From Bathynomus jamesi (taxonomy: Eukaryota > Arthropoda > Malacostraca > Isopoda > Cirolanidae): a stretch of 64,000 bases of DNA. The stretch spans positions 5,001 through 69,000 of the forward strand of contig JAJOZX010012066.1 of NCBI GenBank assembly GCA_023014485.1, read 5' to 3'. The notes under the pieces were generated by a model. That model worked only from the letters and a program-made list of their open reading frames with translations, ran no database searches and was not told the origin of the DNA. The translations under genes were made by a program, and so were the position numbers. Of the stretch, positions 11,222-22,232 are shown in pieces. The number at the start of each line of letters is the position of its first letter. Positions within the stretch are counted from its first letter, which is position 1.

Positions 11222-11429
11222 TTGTGGTTCTCAACCTAGGGGTAAATTACCCAACTGAAGTAATGACAACTATTTTGCGGGATAATAACACGCGATCCAG
11301 AAGTTCTAAAAAAACAATATGATGATAATCCAGAAGTTATATATAAACAAAAATATCTAATGATTGGGATAATGAAGCTGGATTAGAATTGGTTTTGGGT
11401 AACCAACCAAAAAAGGTTGAGAACCACCG
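11222..11429. mobile_element. hAT MITE (208 bp)
   Basis: GTGGTTCTCAACC and GGTTGAGAACCAC form the TIRs. Flanking AACTAGAA and AACTAGAT are an 8-bp TSD with one mismatch. No coding content. Confidence 0.82.
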
Positions 11430-11437
11430 AACTAGAT

Positions 11438-12300
11438 GAATCAACTAGATTTGAACATATGTAAATTCTCTATTACAGTTATATCACTTAAACGTACAAA
11501 TAAGAATGGTATAATCATTTCTCATATTTCTTACTTTGTCCTCGCCACAACAACGATATATATGATAGAAATATGCATAAAGTATTTCATTATTTAACAG
11601 GATAACTTACTGTAACTAATGTTTGTAACGTGACCACCGTGTATTTAATTATCTATGTATAATTTTAAACTTCTAAAATACAAATATTATTCTTAATTTA
11701 TTTATTTTTTTAGAAATTTGTTTACACACACACACACGCACACACACACACACACACACACACGTTCCATCTCCGCGTAAGCGAGGTACCGATTTTTTTA
11801 AAAATCCATGCATCTGAAAAACTAATTAATGAAACATAATTTAAATGGTCATGGTCATATTAATATTGCAGACAACAGAAGTAGTAAAAACACTGGCAAA
11901 AATAAATAAATAAATACAAAATTAACAAATAAAATACAATTACCTCATCTTGACTATTTTTTGTTTGCTGGAACTAAAGTTTGGACTGTGATGAGTGATG
12001 ACTGATGAGATTCGAACGAGAAAGTTAGTCAGAACTTTGGAGCTGTCAACTTAACACTGCAACCACCAGGACGAGAATACTTCTAAATATGTAGAGCAGT
12101 GATGTCGGACCAGTTGTTCAGAAAGAAAAGTTGCGTAACAGGTAAATGTTAAACAGAAATGGAGCATTAATATAATATATATAAAAGCCTTAAACGCTGA
12201 ACACAAAGGATTACAATACACGTTTAACAATACAAAAGAAGAAGAACATACAATTATTATCCACTTCCTTCCTCTTCTGGGAACATATGTGGCCTATATA

Positions 12301-12345
<45 letters not shown>

Positions 12346-12391
12346 TATGGCCTATATATTTCCATATATATGTATATGTATATATAGTATA
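11438..12391. other. Spacer with (CA)n and (TA)n microsatellites
   Basis: A CA tract lies at about 11724-11763 and a TA tract at about 12303-12350. No gene seen. Confidence 0.6.
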
Positions 12392-15300
12392 CAGAGGCGT
12401 AACTAGGGTTGATCGCGCCCAGGGCAAATCAATAAATGGCGCCCTTAAAACCAGTGTTCTTTAAAATTCTGGCTGAATTCTTATAATGGTACTCAAACTG
12501 GTTACTCGTAATAATACCGCTAACAAAATATACTTTTAAGAAGAAGTTTATTTTATGACAAATGAAAATGAAAAACAGTTATATACATATAAAACTGTAC
12601 AAAAATATGTAAAAATAAATTGAAATGAAATGAAAATACAATTCATAAGAATTATTTTTACAGTTTATACTTTAATGTTTTTCTATCCATATACATAACC
12701 GCGTATATTTACTGTTAAGGTTGATATTAAATTTCTATTAATACAATTTAATTTTATAGAACCAAAGTATGGTTAATTATTTGCTGAATTACAACAGAAA
12801 CAATTGCAATTAATATATGTACAAGGAGAGGCATAACTTTTCATGAGAATACACTTTGATGTTTTCTTGAATTTTACTGAATTACCGATAGCAGAATTAG
12901 CAATTAGAATATTAGATACTGACAAAAATCATTCCAATTATATGGTACTTTAAAAGAAATGCCTTGTTTGCACCTATTATTTTTTGGCTCTTTTAATGAA
13001 TAATTTGGAACTTCACACTAAACATGTATTTTTCTTACTTTTGCTGATGCAAACTTATGAATAATGTCATCAAAATTTGTTATTTCAGTTTCCTCACGTT
13101 CAATGTTGAGCAAGACTAAAGCAGAAAGTCTTTCTTGGCCCATTGAAGCTCTCAAATATGATAAGATCAATGTTAACTTGCTGAAAGATCGCTCACAGCT
13201 GGCAATTGAAATTGCAATAGTGAGCATTATCTGAATAGCTACTCTCAAATTTGGAAAAACATTTTCATCTCCATACTGAACAATAAACTTGAGGAGTTCG
13301 TCAGCTTTAGAAATCTGGACATTTGGGCGACTTTTCAGAAGCATCTTACAATCCAGGATTTCTTCATAAAGCTCAAAGCCGTCAATATCATTGCTATAAA
13401 ACTGTCCAAGGTTGAGACAACTTTTCTTTAAGATATTTACGTCATGACTACTGTTGCTTTCATTTGAGTCAAACAATAATCCTTTAGCATCTAAAAGAAA
13501 TCCAAATTTTGAATCCAAGTCATGGAGACGGACAAATCTTTCTTCCATTTCATTATGGAGACGATCAATAGTTTCTTTCATTATTCTCATCATTTCTTCT
13601 TTCGCAGTTAACCCTACATCCTTGGCTTTTTCACCAGGCATTTGTTTCTTCTTTCTGGGGCGTCTTTCTACTTGAATATCCCATTCATCACACAGTTTCA
13701 GCCCTGCTTCAAGTGATTCACTGGCCAATGATTCTCGACTGCTTAAAAAATAATCTTGAAGGGCTTTTAAATCATAAGCAGCATCATGAAAGTTCATGGT
13801 ATGATCTTGGAGTCGTTTTTGAACACGATCAATCCGAACAAGAAATTTGTTCCAAAATCCAAGCAAAGCCAAGAAATGAAAAGTCAAAATTTGATTCAGC
13901 ACCTGCCTTGCATCACCTCTTGTATCAGCAGTTTCATTTTGATCATCAACCATGCTTTGCAAGAGTTCCACTATAATATCAAAGTATTCATGAACAGGCT
14001 TCACAGCCTCTGTTCTGGAACTCCATCGAGTTTCAGATTCAGGTTTGACAACTATTGGTATGGCATCTTTCAGCTTTTGCCAACGGAGAGTTGAACGTGA
14101 AAAGAATGAATAAAGCGACTGAATTGCACCAAAAAAAGTCACCATCACTGCATCATGGTTAGCAGCACGCACTCCAACCAAATTGAGAGAATGATTAGCG
14201 CAGTTTACAAAAATAGCTTTGCTATTTTTTTCAATAATCCTCTGTTGAACACCACTTTTATAACCAGCCATAACTGCAGCATTGTCATAGCATTGAGATC
14301 GACAGTCTTCTAACGGCATTTTGTCTTTTTCCAGTTGTTCCAAAATCACTTCCACAATGTTTTCAGCATCCTTTCGTTTTAATTGGATAAATCCAAGAAA
14401 AGACTTTTATAAAAATTGTTTTCTCCTGAAAATCAGTATCAACATAACGAACTGTTTCTGCCATTTGCTCTCGATGTGCTTGATCTGGAGTAGAATCAAA
14501 CATGAGGCCAAAATATTTGGCCTTATGAATGCTCTGTAACAATTTCTGGCGAACAGTAGAAGCCATCAGCTGAATAAATTCATTCTGCACTAACGGAGAT
14601 AAATATGATGTTCTTCCAGGGTGCTTTTCCACAATACTGAGATGTTCTTTCATGACAGGATCAAACCTTGCCAACAATTTTAATAACCCAAGAAAATTTC
14701 CAATATTGCTTTCCTCTTCCTGTCTAAGGGATTCCTTGTGACCACGCAATGCAAGGTTCTGAGTTGCTAAAAATTTTATGCAATGAAGAATTCTGTGGAG
14801 AACATCTCGCCATTTTTGTTTTTCTGTTGCAATTTGAGCTTGAAGCTCTACGTCAATGATTCCTCTGTTTTCTAAAAGATTTCTTTCCATTTCCTTCCAT
14901 TGGGTGAAGCAGTATCGATGATTTTTTGCATTTTCATGGGTGCTAAGCCTTTCTGGTGTTTTTCAATGATTGAACCCATTTTCTTGCTCCAGTGAAGACT
15001 GATTGTCAATTTGAGAAAATAGCAAACAACAAAAGCAAAAAGCTGCTTTCTTCTCTGGAGAATAAACAAGCCATGAGCGCCAAACTTCTTCTCCACATCC
15101 ATTTCCCAACTTTCTTTTAAGCCATCTTTCATTCATTGATCGGGTTTGTGTGGGAACAAATGGCCCTTCACTATTTTGAAAATACTTCGAACCCAATGTG
15201 ACCATTTCTGTCCTCAGGGCATCTGATAAAATTACTTTTTTTGATATTTTATCAAACTCCAAGAAGCCTACATCGTGATGCTGAATCGCATCTGGTATAA

Positions 15301-15446
15301 GGCTGTGCTGTTTTTTCCTGCTTTTCGCTACTCAAAGTTTTAGTATCTTCTGGCTTCTTGAAAGACACTTCTGGTTCTTGAAAGACACTTAATTCTCCTT
15401 CTGATACACTGGCGGGTTGGTCAACACTCATAAATAAAAGATGCAA
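12392..15446 (-). mobile_element. hAT element with ZMYM1-like transposase; right end not found
   Basis: A left hAT-type terminus (CAGAGGCGTAACTAGGG) begins at 12392, and the minus-strand transposase relic follows at 13018-15446. A matching inverted terminus to the right of 15446 was not found by eye, so the right boundary is provisional. Confidence 0.65.
13018..15446 (-). pseudogene. hAT transposase, TTF-finger/DUF4371/hATC type (broken)
   Basis: Transposase that would cut and paste its element. In order on the minus strand: a TTF-type zinc-finger region (about 15270-14990; EVWRSWLVYSPEKKAAFCFCC), a DUF4371-like region (14890-14400; RDVLHRILHCIKFLATQNLALRG, LLARFDPVMKEHL, KAKYFGLMFDSTPD), an RNase-H-like catalytic core (CYDNAAVMAGYKSGVQ, FVNCANHSLNLVG, SETRWSSR), and an hATC tail (LRVAIQIMLTIAISIASCERSFSKL, YLRASMGQERLSALVLL). 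Breaks are a stop at 14963 where Trp is expected (same frame resumes at 14890), a frameshift near 14370-14400, and another near 15290. The last 445 codons are open. It resembles animal zinc finger MYM-type 1-like transposases. Confidence 0.88.
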
Positions 15447-16731
15447 AATTTTAAGAAAAAAAGTATTTTAACACAATTTAGTTAAAAAATGTACTTAATT
15501 TTCATTGTAAAAATCTTAAAATGTTTGGGAGAATTTTGTTAACTATTTTCAAGTTAATTGCATTATTATACTCGTATACTTGGTAGTAGTTGAGTTCGTC
15601 CTAGTTTTAATTGTAGATTGGTGGTTAGGTACTTGAAATATAGAGTGTAACATTTTTACAGTATATACTCAAAGTCGATCGTACACGCAACAAAACTAAG
15701 GAACATTTATTGAATAGAAAGCCGCCTTAATGTTCACGATACTCATTTCAGGAGTCATACCAGTCTACATTTTCACATTTCAGTTTCAAAATTATAAATA
15801 AAATGAGCTACAAAAAGAGATGAAAGATCCATATTTTTATACTGTATTCAATTGGAGGAGATTGTAGAAAGTTGCGTGGCTTATGAATTTTGTTCAATTA
15901 GTGTATATAAATAATAAGTAATGATAGTGGTAGCAGTAGTAATAATAGTTATAGGTGAGGGCCGTTTTTAATTACACGCCCGTTAGCAACGACGACTCTT
16001 CAAAATTTGTGCATTAATTACTCTTTGTTCCATTGTAGGCTTAGATTAACGTCTTCAAATATACATTTTCTACGGTTTTCACGTTGATTAGGAACATTAT
16101 CGCGTAGATCACGTCCCATTTCGCTCTATAGTTACAGATCCTGAACTCAATTCTGTTTTCAGAAGGACACGTTATAATTGAATTCTCAACGGGCTCTGAA
16201 TGACTTCATTGTGGTTCTCTGCCAGTTTCTGCCACTTTGTTTTACGACAACTTCTTTTCCCGATTCTAACCTAGATTCAGCAAAAATTTTATTTTCTGAT
16301 TTAAACAACAAAACAAAAACAAACAAAAATCTTTATTCAGAAAAAGAATAGAAGTGACAGATTTTTACAATATTTTTTAATATTTTTTCTGTACAATTTA
16401 GATATTTGATATTTAGTATTCTAATCTGAATATGACGTTGGAAGCATGGAAGCTTTATAGGCAAAATTGATGGGATTTAGTTTATTTATCACATAAGAGA
16501 AGTGAAAATGGCAAGTAACAACAACAACAACAACAACAACAACAACGACAATAATAATAATAAACACAAAATAAAAATTTACAAAATTGTACATAATTTT
16601 AAATGAATTGATTTACGAGTATAATTATTTATTATTGTATTAATTTATTAATTTACTAAATAATTATTTATTAATTCCTCCTCATTAAATATATATTTTG
16701 TTTTTTTTTACTTTTCGCAACATCTTAGGTC
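15447..16731. other. AT-rich spacer
   Basis: Contains a (CAA)n tract at about 16518-16548. No gene, and no hAT right end, could be recognised. Confidence 0.5.
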
Positions 16732-16734
16732 ATA

Positions 16735-16905
16735 TGACAGAGGGGGACCTAGAGCTTTACGTGGAACCCGAACCACGGGGTCACTACATAATCTGGATGC
16801 GGAGGACGGTCTCCCATCCAATTGCACTCCAAACCCATTGTCACTCAACTTCGCTGATCGACGCGTAGCGCTGTTCCGACATTGACCACGACATACCCCT
16901 TAATA
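16735..16905 (-). repeat. 5S-rRNA-derived SINE
   Basis: On the minus strand, about 16900-16800 follows the 3' two thirds of 5S rRNA: CGATCAGCGAAGTTGAG, then TTGGATGGGAGACCG, which covers the internal C-box region. It continues into GTGGTTCGGGTTCCAC (16776-16761) and a CTCTAGGTC body segment like the body of the tRNA-headed SINEs at 2.9 and 62.9 kb. A 5S gene is unlikely because the 5' part is diverged and the flank is SINE-like. Confidence 0.72.
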
Positions 16906-17229
16906 AATATTTTATCTCCTATTGTAGTTTATGCATTTTCGGACAGAAAGATAAAGTACTTTTTTCGTTAGTTAACGTTTTTCAGGTGAAATTTTGGGTG
17001 TTGAAATTTTTAGTGTTGTGATAATCGAAAGTGAAGTATATAAATACATATTGTACTATTGTAATTTTTGCATTTAATGAAAGGCTTATTGATGTAGATC
17101 GGGGATTTCCAACTAGGCTTACTAGGGGTATACTGTAGGTATCCCTAAAGGTATGTATTAGAGTTTTCAGGAGTACACAATGATCAAACAAAATACGTGT
17201 TTTTCTCTTTATTTTTATTTTTTTTTTGT
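16906..17229. other. Spacer with possible hAT MITE end
   Basis: A degenerate hAT-like stretch (GATTTCCAACTAGGC near 17105) is present without an inverted partner. No gene seen. Confidence 0.35.
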
Positions 17230-17321
17230 AAATGCATTTTTCGAAACATTTCAACAATGCTGTAGGTGTTAAGTGGAGCTATACACAAACGCTTTTATAC
17301 CAAGAAGTCCATAGTCTAGAA

Positions 17322-17555
17322 CAGCGGTTCTGAAACCTTTTCTTCTTCTGTACCCCTCGAATTCTTTTACGGAATTTTCTGGATTTTCGAGAGAGGTAGA
17401 GGATTTTTACTTTCTTTACGACTGTGTGACTCGTGGCAGTTTGTTAATCGTAAATAAAATTTAAAAGGTTATATTTTCAGGACCCCTTCGTGTATCCCCT
17501 AAGATTCCCTGGCGTATCCCTGGGGGTACGCCGTACTCCAGTTTGAGAACCACTG
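17322..17555. mobile_element. hAT MITE (234 bp) with perfect TSD
   Basis: Ends CAGCGGTTCTGAAACC and TTTGAGAACCACTG; TSD GTCTAGAA at 17314-17321 and 17556-17563. It sits in the 3' part of the non-LTR element. The related copy at 47.3-47.8 kb lacks it and gives the empty site. Confidence 0.9.
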
Positions 17556-18622
17556 GTCTAGAAGAAGGCATAAAGCGGGACTGATGAATAGCTTGGACAA
17601 ATGGATTGTCTGAGTTTTTAATTTTTTGCATTAACCTGTAATGAACGCGTCTTGTTACTTCTGGAAAGTTTGAAACGTTGCGGTTAGCTAACATTTGAGG
17701 GGCTGAGCATCTTGGAAGTAACTTATTTTAAAAAGCAAATTTAGGGTTCTGCAAAAACTTTTTTTTATAATTAATTCGGAGTTGTTGCCTCTCAATATTA
17801 GTGCAGAAAGTACGAGAAAAAGGGAATCTGAAGTTCTTAACTTCTTTATAATCATGTTTGCTTTAGCACAGTAACTTCCATATTGTTTCCTTATGTCTGA
17901 GTCGTCACTCAAGGAGATGGTGATAATTTGACCTTATACTTAAACTTTTGTACTTTCTCTTTTGGTTCGTCTCTCATTTTGAAAATAATAAGAGCTGTCT
18001 GATTTGAGTTTTTAGAATGTAATTGCATAACCTTAGTTTTAGTAACATTAAAATTAATATATGGCTCTCTGAATATACTCGTAATTCGCAAATTTTTATA
18101 AGCTAACCCAGACATTTAACCGAAGGGCTTATTAATACCAAATCAGTGTCCTAGACCAAGTTATTTATCCTCATGTTACCTATACAGCATCCCACTCTTG
18201 CCTCATTAAGAAAAGTAATTAATCCATCAATATACGCATTAAACAGCAAAGGAGAGAGCAAGGAGCCTTGTCTGACGCCGTATGACGAACCAAAACATTC
18301 GGGCAATATGTACATTTTCTGATCTAACCATAAATGTGTGGTGAATGTACCTAAATTTCAATATATCATATTTAAAATATAGAGTGGAACATTCCTGACT
18401 TCTGACTTCTTAAAAAGAATATTGTGATTTAACTCTTCATATATGTCTTTCTTTAATCCAAGAAACAATCATAGGCGGATCTAGAAGGGAGGGGAGTTCG
18501 GCGACGTCTGGACTCTCCCTCAATTTCTTGCACGTGCCCTTTTTTTTCAAGTGCAAGTAGGGGCGTACACAGCATTTCTTAAAGAGGGGGGCGCGCGCAC
18601 ACGCACACACTATAATTATATA

Positions 18623-19816
18623 CAGGGTGTCCCATAAGTCCGGCATCATAGGAAAAAAAAAAAAGGCAAAACAAAAGCTTTTATTTACAGAACGTGCTCA
18701 ATATGCCCACCATTGTTTTCAATACACAAATTCAGACGTGATACCCAGTCAGCAAGCACACGGTGAATGAATGATGTTAGGAGTAATGGTGTTACATGCC
18801 CCAATAATGCGCTGCCGCAAATGTTCAACACTCCTAATTTTCTCTGCGTATACCAACGCTTTCAAGTGGCCCCAGGGATAAAAATCTAGTGGCGTGAGAT
18901 CCGGGCTTCTAGCTGGCCATTCCACAGGCCCTCGACGTCCTATCCAATGACCAGGGAATTGTTGGTACAGGTATTCCCTTACTTGGGTGCTGTAATGTGC
19001 AGGAGCGCCGTCTTGCCGGAACCATGTTGGGAAATTTCCTTCTTCGTTCAAGACACTGGGATACGTAGGTAGGTGCCTCCAGTGACACGTTCATCGAAAA
19101 AGAGGGGGCCTATGATGCGATCTTTCCAAATGCCATACCATACCATCACCCGAGATGCACCTTGTTCATTTGAAGAGGTATACCAGTGAGGGTTGTTTTG
19201 AGACCAGTAGCGGGTGTTCTGTCGATTTACTTCATCATTTCCATAAAAAACAGCCTCGTCACTGAAGAGAATGGTGGACGGGAAATTGGCATCCCGAGCA
19301 TATTGTTCCGTAGCCCATTCACAAAATTCCATCCGCCGGTCGGGATCATCTTCGCTTAATTTCTGTAGGATCTGAAGTTTATATGGATGCCATTTGTGAG
19401 CCTGAAGAATGCGATGGATGCTACTTTTCGACACTCCTGTCTCGGCGGACAATCGCCGAAGAGACTTATTGGGACTTCTGTTAAAATGAGCCAGGATAGC
19501 AGTCGCTGTATCATCGTCAGTGGACCTCCTTGAAGGTCCACTGCGTGGTTTATCTTCTATGGATCCTGTTTCCTTAAACTTTGCAACAAGTCTGCTAACA
19601 CAACTCTGTGTTATTGGCTCGCGGTCTGGATGCAGTCTGTTAAATTCAGCAGCGGCCTCTCTTTGACTCCGATTTCCTATGAGTAGAATTATCTGGATTC
19701 GTTCTTCCTTGCTCACAGACATTATGGCCTGTAGAAAGAGAAAAATATGAATTATGGTTTGTAGAAATAGAAGAATATGAATTTCTCCTATGATGCCGGA
19801 CTTATGGGACACCCTG
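18623..19816 (-). mobile_element. Tc1/mariner (DD41D-type) element, 1194 bp
   Basis: Perfect TIRs of about 30 bp start CAGGGTGTCCCATAAGTC at both ends, with TA on each side. The length and single transposase are typical of the IS630-Tc1-mariner superfamily. It is the innermost, youngest layer of the stack in the RT pseudogene. Confidence 0.93.
18685..19722 (-). pseudogene. DD41D transposase, two frameshifts
   Basis: The start is MSVSKEERIQ at 19722. A helix-turn-helix N terminus (SQREAAAEFN, SCVSRLVAKF, ETGSIEDKPRSGPSRR, LSAETGVSKSSIHRIL) is followed by the catalytic domain: TILFSDEAVF (first Asp), RQDGAPAHY (second Asp) and SPDLTPLDFYPWG (third Asp), with 41 residues between the second Asp and the Asp of PLDF. 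Two lesions are seen: a frame change near 19050-19065 and a 4-bp tandem duplication (ATTC) near 18766 just before the C terminus, which otherwise runs to a stop at 18685. With so few lesions the copy looks fairly young. Confidence 0.88.
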
Positions 19817-21481
19817 TATATATATATATTTTGTGTGTGTGTGTGTGTGTGAGCTCAAAATTGATGATGAGTGATTTGGAATCAAAATGAATTGCATCGT
19901 GGAAGGCTTCAGTTGTATTTTATTTCCAATTTATGAGCAAAGAATTAAATTTGCACAAATTAATCGTATGTATAAAGACATATATAAACGTTCCTATGCC
20001 AGCCAAAATTGCTTTTGAGTTTCGAGTTAATGACATGTCCTGGTAACCATGAAATAACTGAAATTCCATATAACATCAAGATTTTTTTTTATGGTGAAGT
20101 TATCGATTTTTGAAAATTTCTTTTTCAAATATCTTTAATGAGAGTAGTAATAATTTTTACAAGGGTGGGGCGCCTATGCCCCCCTTTATGTACGCCATTG
20201 AGTGCAAGTGCCCTATTTGAATGATGTGTATGCCTTTGAAAACAAGTTTTGATTTGTAAATACTCGTAGATCATGGTTATTTTATTCAAATTCTGTTTTG
20301 AGTCTTTATCCGTATACTTTGTACTTCCAAATTTGTAGCTGTAATGGGTTTCATAGATGCCCTTAGTACTGGTGCAGCCATATCACTTCTTTATCTTATT
20401 CTGATAGTTCTTTTAATTGGCAAGTCATTTGTAATTGTTTGAAAAACTTTGTGATAACTGTCGTACCCAAATTAGATTTTTATTTTGTATCATATTTGAA
20501 TGAGACTGATCTAATAGAACAATACAGTTGATTTTACAGTCGCTCATTGGTGGTTTGATTTAAGAAAAATTTTTAGTACTGTGCCCTTTTTATTTTACGG
20601 GGGGTGCCCTTTTCCCTTTGGACCTTCCCCATACTGAAATATCTAGATCCGCCCTTGAAAAACTGTAAGTAGTTGAATTACTGTCACTATATTTAAATAC
20701 AATCTCCTTCAAAATATAAATACACAGTTTAGTTGAACGGAGCCTTCTAAAAACGAACTGATTAGACGTCCATAAATAATTATTTAGTCGGCGCAGCAAA
20801 CGTTTCTCAAGTAGTTTTGAGAAGCAGGAGACAACAGCAACAGGCCTGCAGTTATCACTGGATAGAATGTCCCCATATTTATTTTTGAGAAGGGGTGTGA
20901 TATATATATATATATATCCTCATAAACCTGCAGGAATATAACTGAGTAAGCATGGATGAGAACATTAATGAGATGTGAAGCTTCATCATATAATTAACAT
21001 ACTTTAAACGCTCATTCGACAGGACATCTCTACGTGGGTAGGAATCTGTCCTTAGCTCTTTAATCAGACTCCTAATTTTGGCATTGAAGTCCCGTATTTT
21101 CACTCCTAATGACGTTCCGTTGCAGCCTACATTAAGACTAACTTTCCTCATGTTAAGGATGTTTGAGTACCGCGTTCTCCATATCTTAGCTATTTCTTCC
21201 TCCTCAGACACTCCATCAGTTGTTGATGGGATGGCATTCTTGGCACCCGTTTCTTTCTTAACAAATTTCCCAAAATTTTTATTACCACAGGTTTTTGCTG
21301 CTAGAATGGAATCTTCTTCCTGCTTACATCGCCCTGTGGCTACTTTATAATGAGCTCTCTACTTCTACTCATATTCATGTAAGCTGGTCCTATTCTCGAT
21401 TAACCAAAGAGACACCATATATCATAAGTAGGCTATCTTTTGATTCCCTTTTCAGGGGAGCAATAAAATCATTTCATCCAG

Positions 21482-21833
21482 CAGGCCCGTATCCAGGATT
21501 TATTTTCGGGGGTGGGGGTGAGGGTGGAGACTAAAGTCTCTAAGAGCCCATCAACTTCAACACCAATAAATCTCCCGATGTCATACTCGTCGGGATCCAT
21601 CGAACACTGGCCTGTAGTAGAAGATTCTTCCTCTAAACTTCATAAATCAGAAACCTGTTCATCAGGGAGTACAGGAGTTTCAGCTTCCTTCTGTTCCTCA
21701 CACGACTGTCTGCTTCTCTTCAGCACATAAGCTGACAAAGTACTTTGCCTTTCTTCCCCACCCCGATTCATTTCTCCTGAAAATAAAAAGAATGTTACCG
21801 TGCCTACTGGAGTAACCTTAATGGAAGTCATTA
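21482..21833. other. Possible hAT terminus and coding remnant
   Basis: An hAT-type end, CAGGCCCGTATCCAGGATTT, starts at 21482 and runs into a G-rich stretch. The minus strand from 21830 holds a short Glu/Ser-rich frame without a recognised domain. The right partner end was not found. Confidence 0.35.
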
Positions 21834-22232
21834 TCTATATCCAGGGCCGTTTCTAGCCATTAGGGGGCCCTAAGCAGTATACCCATTTGAGGCCTCATCC
21901 CTCCATCCACTAACTCACGCCTTACTACATCACCTCAGCACACACATACAAAAAATGGCTGTGTTAATAAAAAACAATTATGAAATAATTTTAATGAAAC
22001 ATTCATGTCCAAAACAAAAAAAATATGTACTTTCAGAAGACAAACAGAAAAAATACTCATGAAATTCCTGAAAATTAGCTTATACATTATTTAGAGTAAA
22101 TGACACAGAACTATGTATAAAAAAATAATGCAATTATCAACTATCAAACAATTACTAACTCTACGATACAATCGTGTAATAGCTAACAGTTATACAGAAC
22201 AGTTTGTATCTTCAAAATTTTTGCCTCCTAGA

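Larger units (their letters stand above)
18559..20201. mobile_element. hAT-like element B inside element A
   Basis: The perfect 8-bp duplication GTGCAAGT occurs at 18551-18558 and 20202-20209. Termini contain GGGGCGTACA and TGTACGCC in inverted orientation, with G/C-tract subterminal sequence. It encloses the DD41D element. Confidence 0.8.
18470..20656. mobile_element. hAT-like element A interrupting the RT
   Basis: Termini CATAGGCGGATCTAG and CTAGATCCGCCCTT are inverted. Imperfect flanks GAAACAAT and GAAAAACT (6 of 8) would be an old TSD. The RT reads up to TTYSF on one side and resumes at the conserved NHNILFKK region on the other, which independently fixes the boundaries. Net of element B its length is about 540 bp, and no transposase is seen. 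Confidence 0.72.
17230..21350 (-). pseudogene. Non-LTR retrotransposon reverse transcriptase, split by nested insertions
   Basis: Minus-strand RT relic in five pieces. The N-terminal palm and fingers lie at 21350-20880 (EEEIAKIWRTRYSNIL, NERLKYVNYMM). LLEKRLLRRLNNYLWTSNQF and STKLCIYILKEIV follow at 20820-20690. After a 2.2-kb insertion it resumes at 18469 with NHNILFKK, VRNVPLYI and YGVRQGSLLSPLLFNAYIDGL (the 'GVRQG..SP.LFN' B motif). The YADD box is degraded to DTDLVLISPS near 18150. Then come NVTKTKVMQLH and EKVQKFKYKVKLSPSP (18115-17910) and a C-terminal part ending near 17230, interrupted by an hAT MITE. Frameshifts and stops occur throughout. A related plus-strand fragment lies at 47340-47800. 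Confidence 0.78.

Noticed and set aside
12392..16731. Assigning a right end to the 12.4-15.4 kb hAT
   Set aside because: No inverted match to CAGAGGCGTAACTAGGG was found to the right, so the boundary was left open.
16804..16898. Functional 5S rRNA gene
   Set aside because: The 5' part is diverged and it continues into a SINE body; only the C-box part is well kept.
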